14,438 nt of DNA from the NCBI GenBank assembly GCA_903827085.1, contig CAIKHC010000076.1, positions 1-14,438 of the forward strand, given 5' to 3'. Shown piece by piece: positions 1-6,720 of the stretch. A program made the translations under genes and the position numbers. The notes below the pieces were generated by a model. It did no database searches, was not told the origin of the DNA, and worked only from the letters and a program-made list of their open reading frames with translations. Within the stretch, counting starts at the first letter, position 1. Every line of letters starts with the position of its first letter. This DNA is from an uncultured Candidatus Nemicrothrix sp. Its GTDB lineage: Bacteria > Actinomycetota > Acidimicrobiia > Acidimicrobiales > Acidimicrobilacustridaceae.

Positions 1-2
1 GT

Positions 3-1052
3 TCTTCTGGAAGCAGCGGCGGAACCGTTAAAGCCGCTTGGATCTACGTCGGCCCCACAAACGATGGCGGATGGACTCAGGCACACGACAACGGTCGTAA
101 GTTCGTAGCAACTGAACTTGGCGGCAAAGTCAAGACGACCTACAAAGAAAATGTCAAAGAGGCCGAAGTTGCCCCGGTCATCGAAGGCCTTGTGAAGGAT
201 GGCAACACCATTATTTTCGCAACGTCATACGGCTACGCCGAGCCAATGGCAGCAGCCGCTGCGAAGTACCCGAACGTGAAGTTCGAACAGGCTACCGGCG
301 ATCTCATTACCGCTGGGAAGACCACCCCGTCGAACTACGCCGAGTACTGGGGCGCCGGTGAAGACACTCTGTACCTCTCAGGCGTTGCCGCAGGTAAGGC
401 CACGAAGAACAACAAGATCGGCATCGAGGCTCCATTCGCGATCCCCGAGATCATCCGCCATATCAACGCATTCGTTCTTGGTGCGCAGTCCGTGAACCCC
501 GCAGCGACCGCAAAGGTTGTCTGGACCAACGACTGGTTCAACCCCACTGCAGAGAAGCAGGCTGCTGAATCGCTTGTTTCGGCTGGCGTCGATGTGATCT
601 TCTCGCATCAGGACAGTCCTTCAGCAGGCGAAGTTGCGAAGGCGAACAACCTTCCGTGGGTTGGCTACGACTCCGATCAGTCCGGTGCCTACAGCTCCGT
701 TTGGCTTACCACCGCGACCTACAACTGGGGACCGCGCTATCTCAGCCGGATCAACGCAGTGAATGACAAAACGTGGAAGTCGGACAACTACTACGGAACG
801 ATTGCTGACGGTTTCACAACGCTTGCAACCTTTGGCACCATCGTTTCTGCTGACACGAAGACGCTTATCGATGCTGAATTGACCAAGGCAAAGAACGCCG
901 GAGCCACCTCATTCGGGTGGTACTGGGGTCTGAGCGATCGTCAGGATCAGACCGGTGCAGTGAAGATCAAGAAGGGTCAGACACTGTCCCAAAAGGATCT
1001 CTACGAAATGAGCTGGTTCGTCAAGGGTGTCGACGGAACTCTGAAGAACTGA
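3..1052 (+). CDS. BMP-family ABC transporter substrate-binding lipoprotein (5' partial)
   Basis: Extracytoplasmic solute receptor of a BMP/Med/PnrA-type ABC importer. Family members that have been studied mostly bind purine nucleosides or related compounds. The reading frame is open from position 3, giving 349 visible residues. It begins in a Ser/Gly-rich stretch, which usually lies just after the lipobox cysteine, so probably only the signal peptide and lipobox are missing. The body is typical: a first beta strand with VGPTNDGGW (residues 16-24), the motif KYPNVKFEQATG, a hinge region with APFAIPEIIRHINAF, and a ligand-site loop GYDSDQSG (221-228). Internal GTG/ATG codons such as the GTG at 192 are not the start, because the conserved N-terminal strand lies upstream of it. 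The ATPase gene follows after 22 nt, so this is the first gene of the importer operon. The family call is firm. The purine-type ligand is inferred from family and neighbours. Confidence 0.93.
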   Translation, partial: SSGSSGGTVKAAWIYVGPTNDGGWTQAHDNGRKFVATELGGKVKTTYKENVKEAEVAPVIEGLVKDGNTIIFATSYGYAEPMAAAAAKYPNVKFEQATGDLITAGKTTPSNYAEYWGAGEDTLYLSGVAAGKATKNNKIGIEAPFAIPEIIRHINAFVLGAQSVNPAATAKVVWTNDWFNPTAEKQAAESLVSAGVDVIFSHQDSPSAGEVAKANNLPWVGYDSDQSGAYSSVWLTTATYNWGPRYLSRINAVNDKTWKSDNYYGTIADGFTTLATFGTIVSADTKTLIDAELTKAKNAGATSFGWYWGLSDRQDQTGAVKIKKGQTLSQKDLYEMSWFVKGVDGTLKN

Positions 1053-1074
1053 TTGAACGTCGAGTTCACGACAG

Positions 1075-2640
1075 ATGTCTGAAACGTCTGTAGTCGGGGC
1101 AGTCACTGCGAACGCAGTGACTGCCCTTGGCGTTACCAAGCGGTTTCCCGGCGTTGTCGCGAACGAAGACGTCAGCTTTGAGGTGCGCGTTGGTGAAGTG
1201 CATGCCCTCCTCGGCGAAAACGGCGCCGGAAAGACAACGCTGTCGAACATCCTCACTGGCCTGTACCGACCCGACGAAGGTCATCTGCTTCTCGCCGGCC
1301 GTCAGACCATCTTCGATTCGCCGAAAGCCGCGATCGATGCAGGTATCGGAATGGTGCACCAGCACTTCCGGTTAATACCGACATTCACAGTGACTGAGAA
1401 CATCATTCTCGGCACGCAGACACCCTCTCGTCGCTTCCTGCTCGACACAAAGTCTGCTGAGGATCGGATTGTTGAGCTTGCTGAACAGTTTGCGATGCCT
1501 GTTGATCCTCGAGCCAGGATTTGGCAGCTTTCGGTGGGCGAACAGCAACGTGTTGAGATTTTGAAAGTGCTGTACCGCGATGCACAGGTGCTCATCATGG
1601 ATGAGCCGACTGCTGTTCTCACTCCGCCCGAGGCCGAGTCGCTCGTTACGACATTGCGCTCGATGGCGCGACAAGGCAGGAGCGTTATTTTCATCTCCCA
1701 CAAACTCGGAGAAGTCGCTTCGATCGCCGATCGAATCACCGTGCTCCGTGATGGGAAATCAGTGGCAACTGTGGAAGCCGCGGGCTCCTCTCGAGAGAGC
1801 CTTGCCGAGCTCATGGTGGGAAGAGAAGTGACGTCAGTGATCCGCCAAGGCGGCGGCGCGCTGCCTGGCGCAGCGACGGTTCTGTCTGTCGACAGCCTGT
1901 CAGCACTGGGGGATCGAGGGCGTCCCGCACTCACCGATGTCTCGCTGCAGGTGAAGGCTGGCGAGATCCTTGGAATTGCCGGAGTAGCTGGAAACGGCCA
2001 ACGCGAACTTGTGGAGGTCCTTGCGGGTCTCCGGCCCAGAACAAGAGGCTCCATAGATATTGACGGCGAAGCGATGGAACGAACTGATGCTCGCCATCCC
2101 ATTCGTATGGGGGTTGCCTATGTCCCTCAGGATCGGCTCGGAACTGGGCTCGCCCCGGATCTCTCCATTGCCGAAAATCTCATTCTGAAGCGATACCGCA
2201 GGCCACCAATTTCGCGAGCGCCGTTTCTTCGGCCTTCGGTCATTGCCTCCGAGGCTGATCGACTCATGACACAGTTCGATGTGCGTGCTCCGTCGGCGGA
2301 AACTCCCACCCGTCGATTGTCAGGCGGAAACGTTCAGAAAGTTCTTTTGGCGCGTGAGATGTCCGGCGCTCCAAAAGTTCTGGTGGTTTCCTCGCCCACT
2401 CAAGGTCTCGATGTGGGCGCCGTCGCGACGGTTCATCAACTTCTTCTGGATGCAGCAGCAAAAGGTGTCGGGGTCCTTCTCGTGTCCGAAGACCTCGATG
2501 AGGTGATGGCCCTTTCCGACCGCATCGCAGTGATGTATGAAGGAAAGGTCCTTGCGTGCATCGACGCCTCCGAAGCCGATATTTCTCGTATCGGAATGCT
2601 CATGGGCGGCGCCGACCTCGTTGAAGGTCAAGGTTCCTAA
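1075..2640 (+). CDS. Double-domain ATPase of a BMP/nucleoside-type ABC importer
   Basis: Cytoplasmic ATPase of 521 residues with two fused ABC domains, the layout of sugar/nucleoside importers (RbsA, NupO, RnsB type). Domain 1 is intact: Walker A GENGAGKTT (47-55), signature LSVGE (152-156), Walker B VLIMDE (172-177), H-loop His209. Domain 2 is degenerate. Its Walker A position reads GVAGNGQRE (303-311), without the lysine. Its signature LSGGN (415-419) is good. Its Walker B region reads VLVVSSPTQGLD, with Ser439 and Ser440 where the Asp and catalytic Glu would stand. One working ATP site is typical of this class. The ATG at 1075 has no clear Shine-Dalgarno. An in-frame GTG at 1117 would also give a plausible N-terminus, but it lies inside a strong inverted repeat. 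The stop overlaps the next start (TAATG), which suggests translational coupling. Confidence 0.95.
   Translation: MSETSVVGAVTANAVTALGVTKRFPGVVANEDVSFEVRVGEVHALLGENGAGKTTLSNILTGLYRPDEGHLLLAGRQTIFDSPKAAIDAGIGMVHQHFRLIPTFTVTENIILGTQTPSRRFLLDTKSAEDRIVELAEQFAMPVDPRARIWQLSVGEQQRVEILKVLYRDAQVLIMDEPTAVLTPPEAESLVTTLRSMARQGRSVIFISHKLGEVASIADRITVLRDGKSVATVEAAGSSRESLAELMVGREVTSVIRQGGGALPGAATVLSVDSLSALGDRGRPALTDVSLQVKAGEILGIAGVAGNGQRELVEVLAGLRPRTRGSIDIDGEAMERTDARHPIRMGVAYVPQDRLGTGLAPDLSIAENLILKRYRRPPISRAPFLRPSVIASEADRLMTQFDVRAPSAETPTRRLSGGNVQKVLLAREMSGAPKVLVVSSPTQGLDVGAVATVHQLLLDAAAKGVGVLLVSEDLDEVMALSDRIAVMYEGKVLACIDASEADISRIGMLMGGADLVEGQGS
1097..1126 (+). repeat. Perfect 14-bp inverted repeat (strong stem-loop) in the first codons of the ATPase gene
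   Basis: The arms are GGGCAGTCACTGCG (1097-1110) and CGCAGTGACTGCCC (1113-1126), separated only by AA. As RNA this gives a GC-rich stem of 13 bp with a GAAC loop. Each arm region also contains a near-palindrome of the form GCAGT-N-ACTGC, so the protein carries a doubled AVTA (residues 9-12 and 14-17). It lies 45 nt after the stop of the binding-protein gene. No T-run follows on either strand, so it does not look like an intrinsic terminator. A role in mRNA stabilisation, processing or translational damping is inferred, not shown. Confidence 0.8.
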
Positions 2641-3767
2641 TGCGTTCGACATTCTCTGGATTCCGCCTTGAACCCCGCAGTCATTTACCGCGCCTCATCA
2701 ATTGGACGGTACCGATTGGATCGTTCTTCGCTGCGTTGTTTGCTGGCGCTCTGCTCCTTTTGGTGACCGGCCAAAACCCGATTTCCGTGTATCAGCGGAT
2801 CCTTGAACGAGCCTTTCTCGACGCTGGTTCGCTCAGTGGAACCTTGGTTGCTGCGACGCCGCTGCTCTTCACCGGACTTTGCGCAGCCGTTGCGTTTCGT
2901 GTCGGATTTTTCAATATCGGCGGCGAGGGCCAGTTCTACATCGGAGCAATCTTTTCCTCTGGTATTGCTCTCGCATTGGGTCGCGATGCACAGGTATGGA
3001 TCGCTATTCCTGCGATGATCATCGCAGGCGCACTCGGCGGTTCCCTGTGGGGAGCGATTCCAGGTTTTCTTCGTGCCTATTTGCGCACGAACGAAATCAT
3101 CACCTCGCTCATGCTGAATTACATCGCCGGAGTGATCTCCGTTTACCTCATTTTCGAATCGAGTTCGTTCTGGCGCGATCTTGAAGGCACCGGGAAAATG
3201 TTCCCGAAGGGGAAAGTCATACCGCCGGTTGCGTTCTGGCCCGAGTACGGCATCGGATCCCTTGTCGTACCTTTTGGGTTTCTTCTCGGAATCGCCACCG
3301 CCGCATGGATTGCAGTCCTACAACGTCGGACTCGATTCGGATACGAAATGCGCGTCGTTGGCGGTGCACCGACAACAGCTCGTTATGCGGGTATGCGTCC
3401 AGGTCGCGTGATCGTTGCTGTCGCCGCAGTGTCGGGGGCCCTGGCGGGCCTCGGAGGCGCTGCGTCAGTCGGTAACTTCCGACACATCCTCGATCCCAAG
3501 GGAATGCAGCAGTCAGGATTCGGTTACGCCGGCATCGTCGTGGCGGCACTCGCACGTTTGAACCCCGTCGCAGTTATTTTCGTTTCGATCATCATCGGTG
3601 GAATCACGAACGCGGGCTACGCACTGCAGGGTCCAGATTTTCCGTCAGGCTTGGTCGGGATCCTTGAAGGACTCATTTTGTTTTGCACCCTCGGCGGCGA
3701 AGTGCTCATGCGTTATCGCGTCGTTCGGACTCGTGGGGTTAGCTCGAACGTGGTTGGTGCACAGTGA
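2640..3767 (+). CDS. ABC importer permease, BPD_transp_2 family (first permease)
   Basis: Integral membrane subunit of 375 residues, of the branched-chain/nucleoside permease family (NupP/YufP-like). After a short basic N-terminus, the first membrane segment is around residues 22-43 and several more hydrophobic segments follow. Family marks are FNIGGEGQFYIGA (91-103) and LRTNEIITSLMLNYIA (148-163), the latter being the region that typically contacts the ATPase. A later stretch, GMRPGRVIVAVAAVSGALAGLGGA, is also typical. The ATG shares one base with the stop of the ATPase gene (TAATG), and the 3' end overlaps the second permease by 4 nt. It presumably pairs with that second permease as a heterodimeric channel. 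The exact substrate cannot be read from the sequence. Confidence 0.94.
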   Translation: MRSTFSGFRLEPRSHLPRLINWTVPIGSFFAALFAGALLLLVTGQNPISVYQRILERAFLDAGSLSGTLVAATPLLFTGLCAAVAFRVGFFNIGGEGQFYIGAIFSSGIALALGRDAQVWIAIPAMIIAGALGGSLWGAIPGFLRAYLRTNEIITSLMLNYIAGVISVYLIFESSSFWRDLEGTGKMFPKGKVIPPVAFWPEYGIGSLVVPFGFLLGIATAAWIAVLQRRTRFGYEMRVVGGAPTTARYAGMRPGRVIVAVAAVSGALAGLGGAASVGNFRHILDPKGMQQSGFGYAGIVVAALARLNPVAVIFVSIIIGGITNAGYALQGPDFPSGLVGILEGLILFCTLGGEVLMRYRVVRTRGVSSNVVGAQ

Positions 3768-4729
3768 TAGTGAACGACAACCTCTTCATCGTGGTGTTCG
3801 CCGCCGCAATTTATTACGGCACTCCACTCGTGTTCGCCGCCCTCGGGGAGATTCTCGCTGAGCGATCCGGTGTCATCAACCTCGGCGTTGAAGGAATGAT
3901 GCTCCTCGGAGCGGTCGGAGCCTGTTGGGTCGCAACGTCAATCGATGGCCCAGCCGGCGTCGTCCTGCCGATTGCAGTCGTTGCAGCAATGCTTTTCGCT
4001 GCGGCCGGTGCTCTTATTCATGCGTTTCTCACAATCACCCTGCGAGTCAACCAAATTATTTCGGGGTTGGCATTGACTATTTTTGCTGGAGTAGCGGGCG
4101 TGTCTTCGTATCTCGCCGGGCTCTGGGACCTCGGTCAGGCTCCGGTTGCCAACCAGTTCGGAAAGATGGATCTATTCGGCTGGGGCGATCTCCCGGTGTT
4201 GGGTCCGATCCTGTTCAATCAAACGTTGCTGACCTACCTCTCTTGGCTGCTGGTTGTCCTCACATCGATCTACATTTTCCGGACACGCTGGGGTCTTCAA
4301 CTTCGGGCAGTCGGCGAATCGCCTCAGACTGCAGACTCTGTTGGTGTCGCTGTTCAACGATCAAGGTATTTGCACGTTCTCGCCGGCGGTGCATTTGCGG
4401 GAATCGCAGGTGCGTGCTTCTCGCTCTCGATCCTGCCCACTTGGCAAAATGGAATGACACTCGGCCAGGGGTGGATCGCATTAGCGCTGGTCATCTTTGG
4501 CTTCTGGCGCCCGGATCTCATGCTGGTTGGCGCTTATCTTTTCGGCGGCTTGTCGAGCCTCCGGTACACGCTGCAGGCCAGAGGAGTCGAAATCCCACAG
4601 TTGTTTCTCGATTCGCTGCCGTACGTGATGACAATCGTCGTTCTCGTCGTTGTTTCAAATTCAGCAGCGCGGCGCCAACTCGGAGCTCCGGCAGCGCTCG
4701 GGAAACCCTACGAACGAGAAGAGCGTTAG
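3764..4729 (+). CDS. ABC importer permease, BPD_transp_2 family (second permease)
   Basis: Second membrane subunit of the importer, 321 residues, NupQ/YufQ-like. The family motif ERSGVINLGVEGMMLLGA spans residues 33-50 and the equivalent of the coupling region, LRVNQIISGLALTIFA, spans 93-108. Multiple hydrophobic helices run to the C-terminus, which ends in a short charged tail (YEREER). The start is the GTG at 3764 in a GTGA overlap with the stop of the first permease, the usual sign of coupled translation. A second GTG two codons later is an alternative. It is the last gene of the operon and ends only 4 nt from the stop of the convergent phosphoribosyltransferase gene. I see no terminator hairpin in that junction. 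Confidence 0.94.
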   Translation: MIVNDNLFIVVFAAAIYYGTPLVFAALGEILAERSGVINLGVEGMMLLGAVGACWVATSIDGPAGVVLPIAVVAAMLFAAAGALIHAFLTITLRVNQIISGLALTIFAGVAGVSSYLAGLWDLGQAPVANQFGKMDLFGWGDLPVLGPILFNQTLLTYLSWLLVVLTSIYIFRTRWGLQLRAVGESPQTADSVGVAVQRSRYLHVLAGGAFAGIAGACFSLSILPTWQNGMTLGQGWIALALVIFGFWRPDLMLVGAYLFGGLSSLRYTLQARGVEIPQLFLDSLPYVMTIVVLVVVSNSAARRQLGAPAALGKPYEREER

Positions 4730-4733
4730 CCTT

Positions 4734-5228
4734 TCAATCGTGTATGTCGGACTCGTGTGGGTTTACGAGTGCGGCTTTGGTCGACCACGGAAAATCGATC
4801 CAGTCGTTGGTGTGCTTCCAGACGTAATCGCAGTTGATCACTGATTCTGGCTTTTGATACACCACTGCAGTGCGCACTTCACCGACCTGAGATGCGACAT
4901 ATTCAACGACCATCTTGAGCGTGTGGCCAGTGTCGGCAACGTCATCACAGATGAGGACCTTCGCCGATTCAATGTCCACAAGTGTGAGTGGCGGCGGAAG
5001 GATGACAGGAAACTCGAGTCGTTCGCCCTTTCCCGTGTAGTACTCCACGTTCATAACGTGTGTGTTTTTAATTCCGAGTGAATACGAAAGCGCTCCACCG
5101 ATCGGAAGCCCGCCTCGAGCGATCGAGAGGATGAGGTCTGGTCGGAAGCCATCGTCATCGATCAAGCGGGCCAATTCGTGAGAGGCGTCCCCGAACATCG
5201 ACCACGTGAGTACTTCCATGTCGCTCAT
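4734..5228 (-). CDS. Purine-type phosphoribosyltransferase
   Basis: Cytoplasmic type I phosphoribosyltransferase of 164 residues, of the Gpt/HGPRT-like group. Such enzymes join a purine base and PRPP to give the nucleoside monophosphate and pyrophosphate. The PRPP-binding loop VLICDDVADTGHTL (91-104) has the two acidic residues D95/D96 and the TGxTL turn. IARGGLPIGGAL (36-47) is the PPi-loop region. A C-terminal NDWIDFPW (141-148) resembles the hood region that recognises the base in hypoxanthine/xanthine enzymes. The chosen ATG at 5228 is the longest start; Met4 (5219) is an alternative. It converges on the BMP-type importer, whose family often handles purines, so salvage of imported purines is a fair inference. 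Guanine, xanthine or hypoxanthine preference cannot be decided here. Confidence 0.88.
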   Translation of the reverse strand: MSDMEVLTWSMFGDASHELARLIDDDGFRPDLILSIARGGLPIGGALSYSLGIKNTHVMNVEYYTGKGERLEFPVILPPPLTLVDIESAKVLICDDVADTGHTLKMVVEYVASQVGEVRTAVVYQKPESVINCDYVWKHTNDWIDFPWSTKAALVNPHESDIHD

Positions 5229-5254
5229 GTCCCGAACCTACACAATCAGAGAAC

Positions 5255-5287
5255 CCCTCCATCACCGTGAGGGCGCAAGTACGGTGA
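5255..5287 (+). promoter_or_regulatory. Candidate H-type RNA pseudoknot in the leader of the DUF2252 gene
   Basis: Two perfect stems interlock. Stem 1 pairs CCCTC (5255-5259) with GAGGG (5269-5273). Stem 2 pairs TCACCGT (5262-5268, inside loop 1) with ACGGTGA (5281-5287). The connecting loops are 2, 0 and 7 nt, the classical geometry of an H-type pseudoknot. Stem 2 ends 4 nt before the ATG at 5292 and would cover the only SD-like bases (GGTGA). It sits in the 63-nt gap between divergent genes. The 7-bp inverted repeat could instead be a DNA operator. Neither role is proven and no promoter is clear. Confidence 0.4.
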
Positions 5288-5291
5288 AGCT

Positions 5292-6704
5292 ATGTCTTCA
5301 GAGGATGTCGTCGTCGCTGGTGCCCCGCTCGAACTTGGACCGCTCATGCATACAGGCGGCGAACTGATGACGCGAGCAGAGCGGCGTCAACTCGGACGCG
5401 AACGGCGCAAAGTCGCGCAGCGTTCGTCCCATGCGGGTTGGGTGGCCCCAGAGACTCGCCGGGACCCGTTTGCGGTTCTCGAGGACCAGAACCGTCGTCG
5501 ATTCCCGGATCTCGTTCCTCTGCGCTGGGGTCGCATGGTGGCCTCGCCCTTCACCTTCTATAGAGGCGCTGCTGCAGTTATGGCTGCTGATCTCGCTGGT
5601 ACCCCGAGTTCAGGTCTTGATGTCCAAGCGTGCGGAGATGCACATCTTCAGAACTTCGGACTTTTCGCTTCTCCTGAACGCAATCTACTTTTCGACCTGA
5701 ACGACTTCGATGAGACGCTGCCTGGTCCATGGGAATGGGACGTGAAGCGTCTCGCCGCGAGCGTTGAACTCGCAGCCCGCGACAATGGTTTCTCAAAAGA
5801 ACAAGCGGAAGCGGCGACGTTGGAAAGTGTGGCGTCATACCGCTCGTGGATGGCGGTGCTCGCCGACCAAACGCAGCTCGATGTCTGGTACGCGAAAGTC
5901 GATGTCGACGAGATCCTCCCGATGTTGCCAACCGAAGCGCTGAAGGGATCAGCGAAGCTCGTTGAGCGGGCACGGCGACACAACACTCTTCAGGCGTTAG
6001 ACAAGTTGACCCAGGTCGTTGATGGGCGCCGGGTCATCGTGGACAATCCACCCCTCGTGGAACACCTGCCTGACGTCACGACCTATCACGCTGTTCACAC
6101 GGTGCTTGATCGTTACAAGGAAACACTCCAAGAGGACAAGAGGCTTCTTCTCGAGCGGTTCGAGATCATCGATATCGCTCGCAAGGTTGTGGGAGTCGGA
6201 AGCGTCGGCACTCATTGCTGGATCGCGCTGTGCACTGCCGATCGGGAAGACGACGATCCACTGTTCCTGCAGATTAAGGAGGCGAATCGTTCCGTTCTCG
6301 AACCATGGATTGGCGCGAGTAGGTACTCCACCCATGGAGAACGCGTCGTCGTTGGCCAGAGACTCCTGCAGGCTGCAAGCGACATGTTCCTGGGGTGGAC
6401 AAAGTTTCGTGAACGTCACTATTACATCCGTCAGCTTCGCGACATGAAGGGTTCAGCCGTCGTCTCGTCAATGACACCTGCGGTTCTTTCGAGCTATGCC
6501 GGCGTCTGTGGTCGAACTCTGGCACGCGCCCACGCGCGGACCGGAGACCCGATAGCAATCAGTGCCTATCTGGGAGAGGGTGACACGTTCGATAAATCCA
6601 TCGCGTCGTTCTCGAAGGACTATGCCGATCAGACCGAACGAGATCACGCGATACTCCGAGCCGCAATCGATTCGGGCAAGATCCAAGCAATCGAGGGCCG
6701 CTAA
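5292..6704 (+). CDS. DUF2252 family protein
   Basis: Protein of 470 residues, close to the usual length for DUF2252. Recognisable family blocks are SPFTFYRGAA (85-94), CGDAHLQNFG (114-123), and FDLNDFDETLPGPWEW (134-149) followed by DVKRLAAS (150-157). A later HYYIRQLRDMKGS and a C-terminal GRTLARAHARTGDP also fit. The GDxHxxNFG and DFDE blocks resemble the catalytic loop and metal-binding Asp of aminoglycoside-phosphotransferase-like kinases, so a small-molecule kinase fold is a common suggestion. I know of no established substrate. No signal peptide or membrane segment is visible, so it is probably cytoplasmic. The first 60 residues are Arg/Glu-rich and less conserved. The ATG at 5292 follows a possible structured leader. 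The gene is divergent from the phosphoribosyltransferase and convergent with the FAD oxidoreductase, with 9 nt between stops. Confidence 0.9.
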   Translation: MSSEDVVVAGAPLELGPLMHTGGELMTRAERRQLGRERRKVAQRSSHAGWVAPETRRDPFAVLEDQNRRRFPDLVPLRWGRMVASPFTFYRGAAAVMAADLAGTPSSGLDVQACGDAHLQNFGLFASPERNLLFDLNDFDETLPGPWEWDVKRLAASVELAARDNGFSKEQAEAATLESVASYRSWMAVLADQTQLDVWYAKVDVDEILPMLPTEALKGSAKLVERARRHNTLQALDKLTQVVDGRRVIVDNPPLVEHLPDVTTYHAVHTVLDRYKETLQEDKRLLLERFEIIDIARKVVGVGSVGTHCWIALCTADREDDDPLFLQIKEANRSVLEPWIGASRYSTHGERVVVGQRLLQAASDMFLGWTKFRERHYYIRQLRDMKGSAVVSSMTPAVLSSYAGVCGRTLARAHARTGDPIAISAYLGEGDTFDKSIASFSKDYADQTERDHAILRAAIDSGKIQAIEGR

Positions 6705-6705
6705 A

Positions 6706-6720
6706 GAGTTGCGTTAACTC
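6706..6720. terminator. Weak hairpin at a convergent junction
   Basis: GAGTT (6706-6710) and AACTC (6716-6720) form a 5-bp stem with a 5-nt loop exactly where the stops of the DUF2252 gene (6704) and the FAD oxidoreductase gene (6714) meet. There is no T-run on either side. It may be a poor bidirectional terminator or chance. Its position is the main argument for it. Confidence 0.22.

Noticed and set aside
192..194. GTG at 192 as start of the binding protein
   Set aside because: The frame is open to the window edge and encodes the conserved first strand (VGPTNDGGW) upstream, so the gene is simply truncated by the window.
1792..1801. CTCTCGAGAG palindrome in the ATPase gene
   Set aside because: A 10-nt palindrome inside conserved coding sequence is expected by chance and has no contextual support.
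1302..2102. 266-codon open frame antisense to the ATPase gene
   Set aside because: It runs opposite a strongly conserved two-domain ABC protein, has low-complexity Ser/Arg composition and no recognisable domain; it is a shadow frame.
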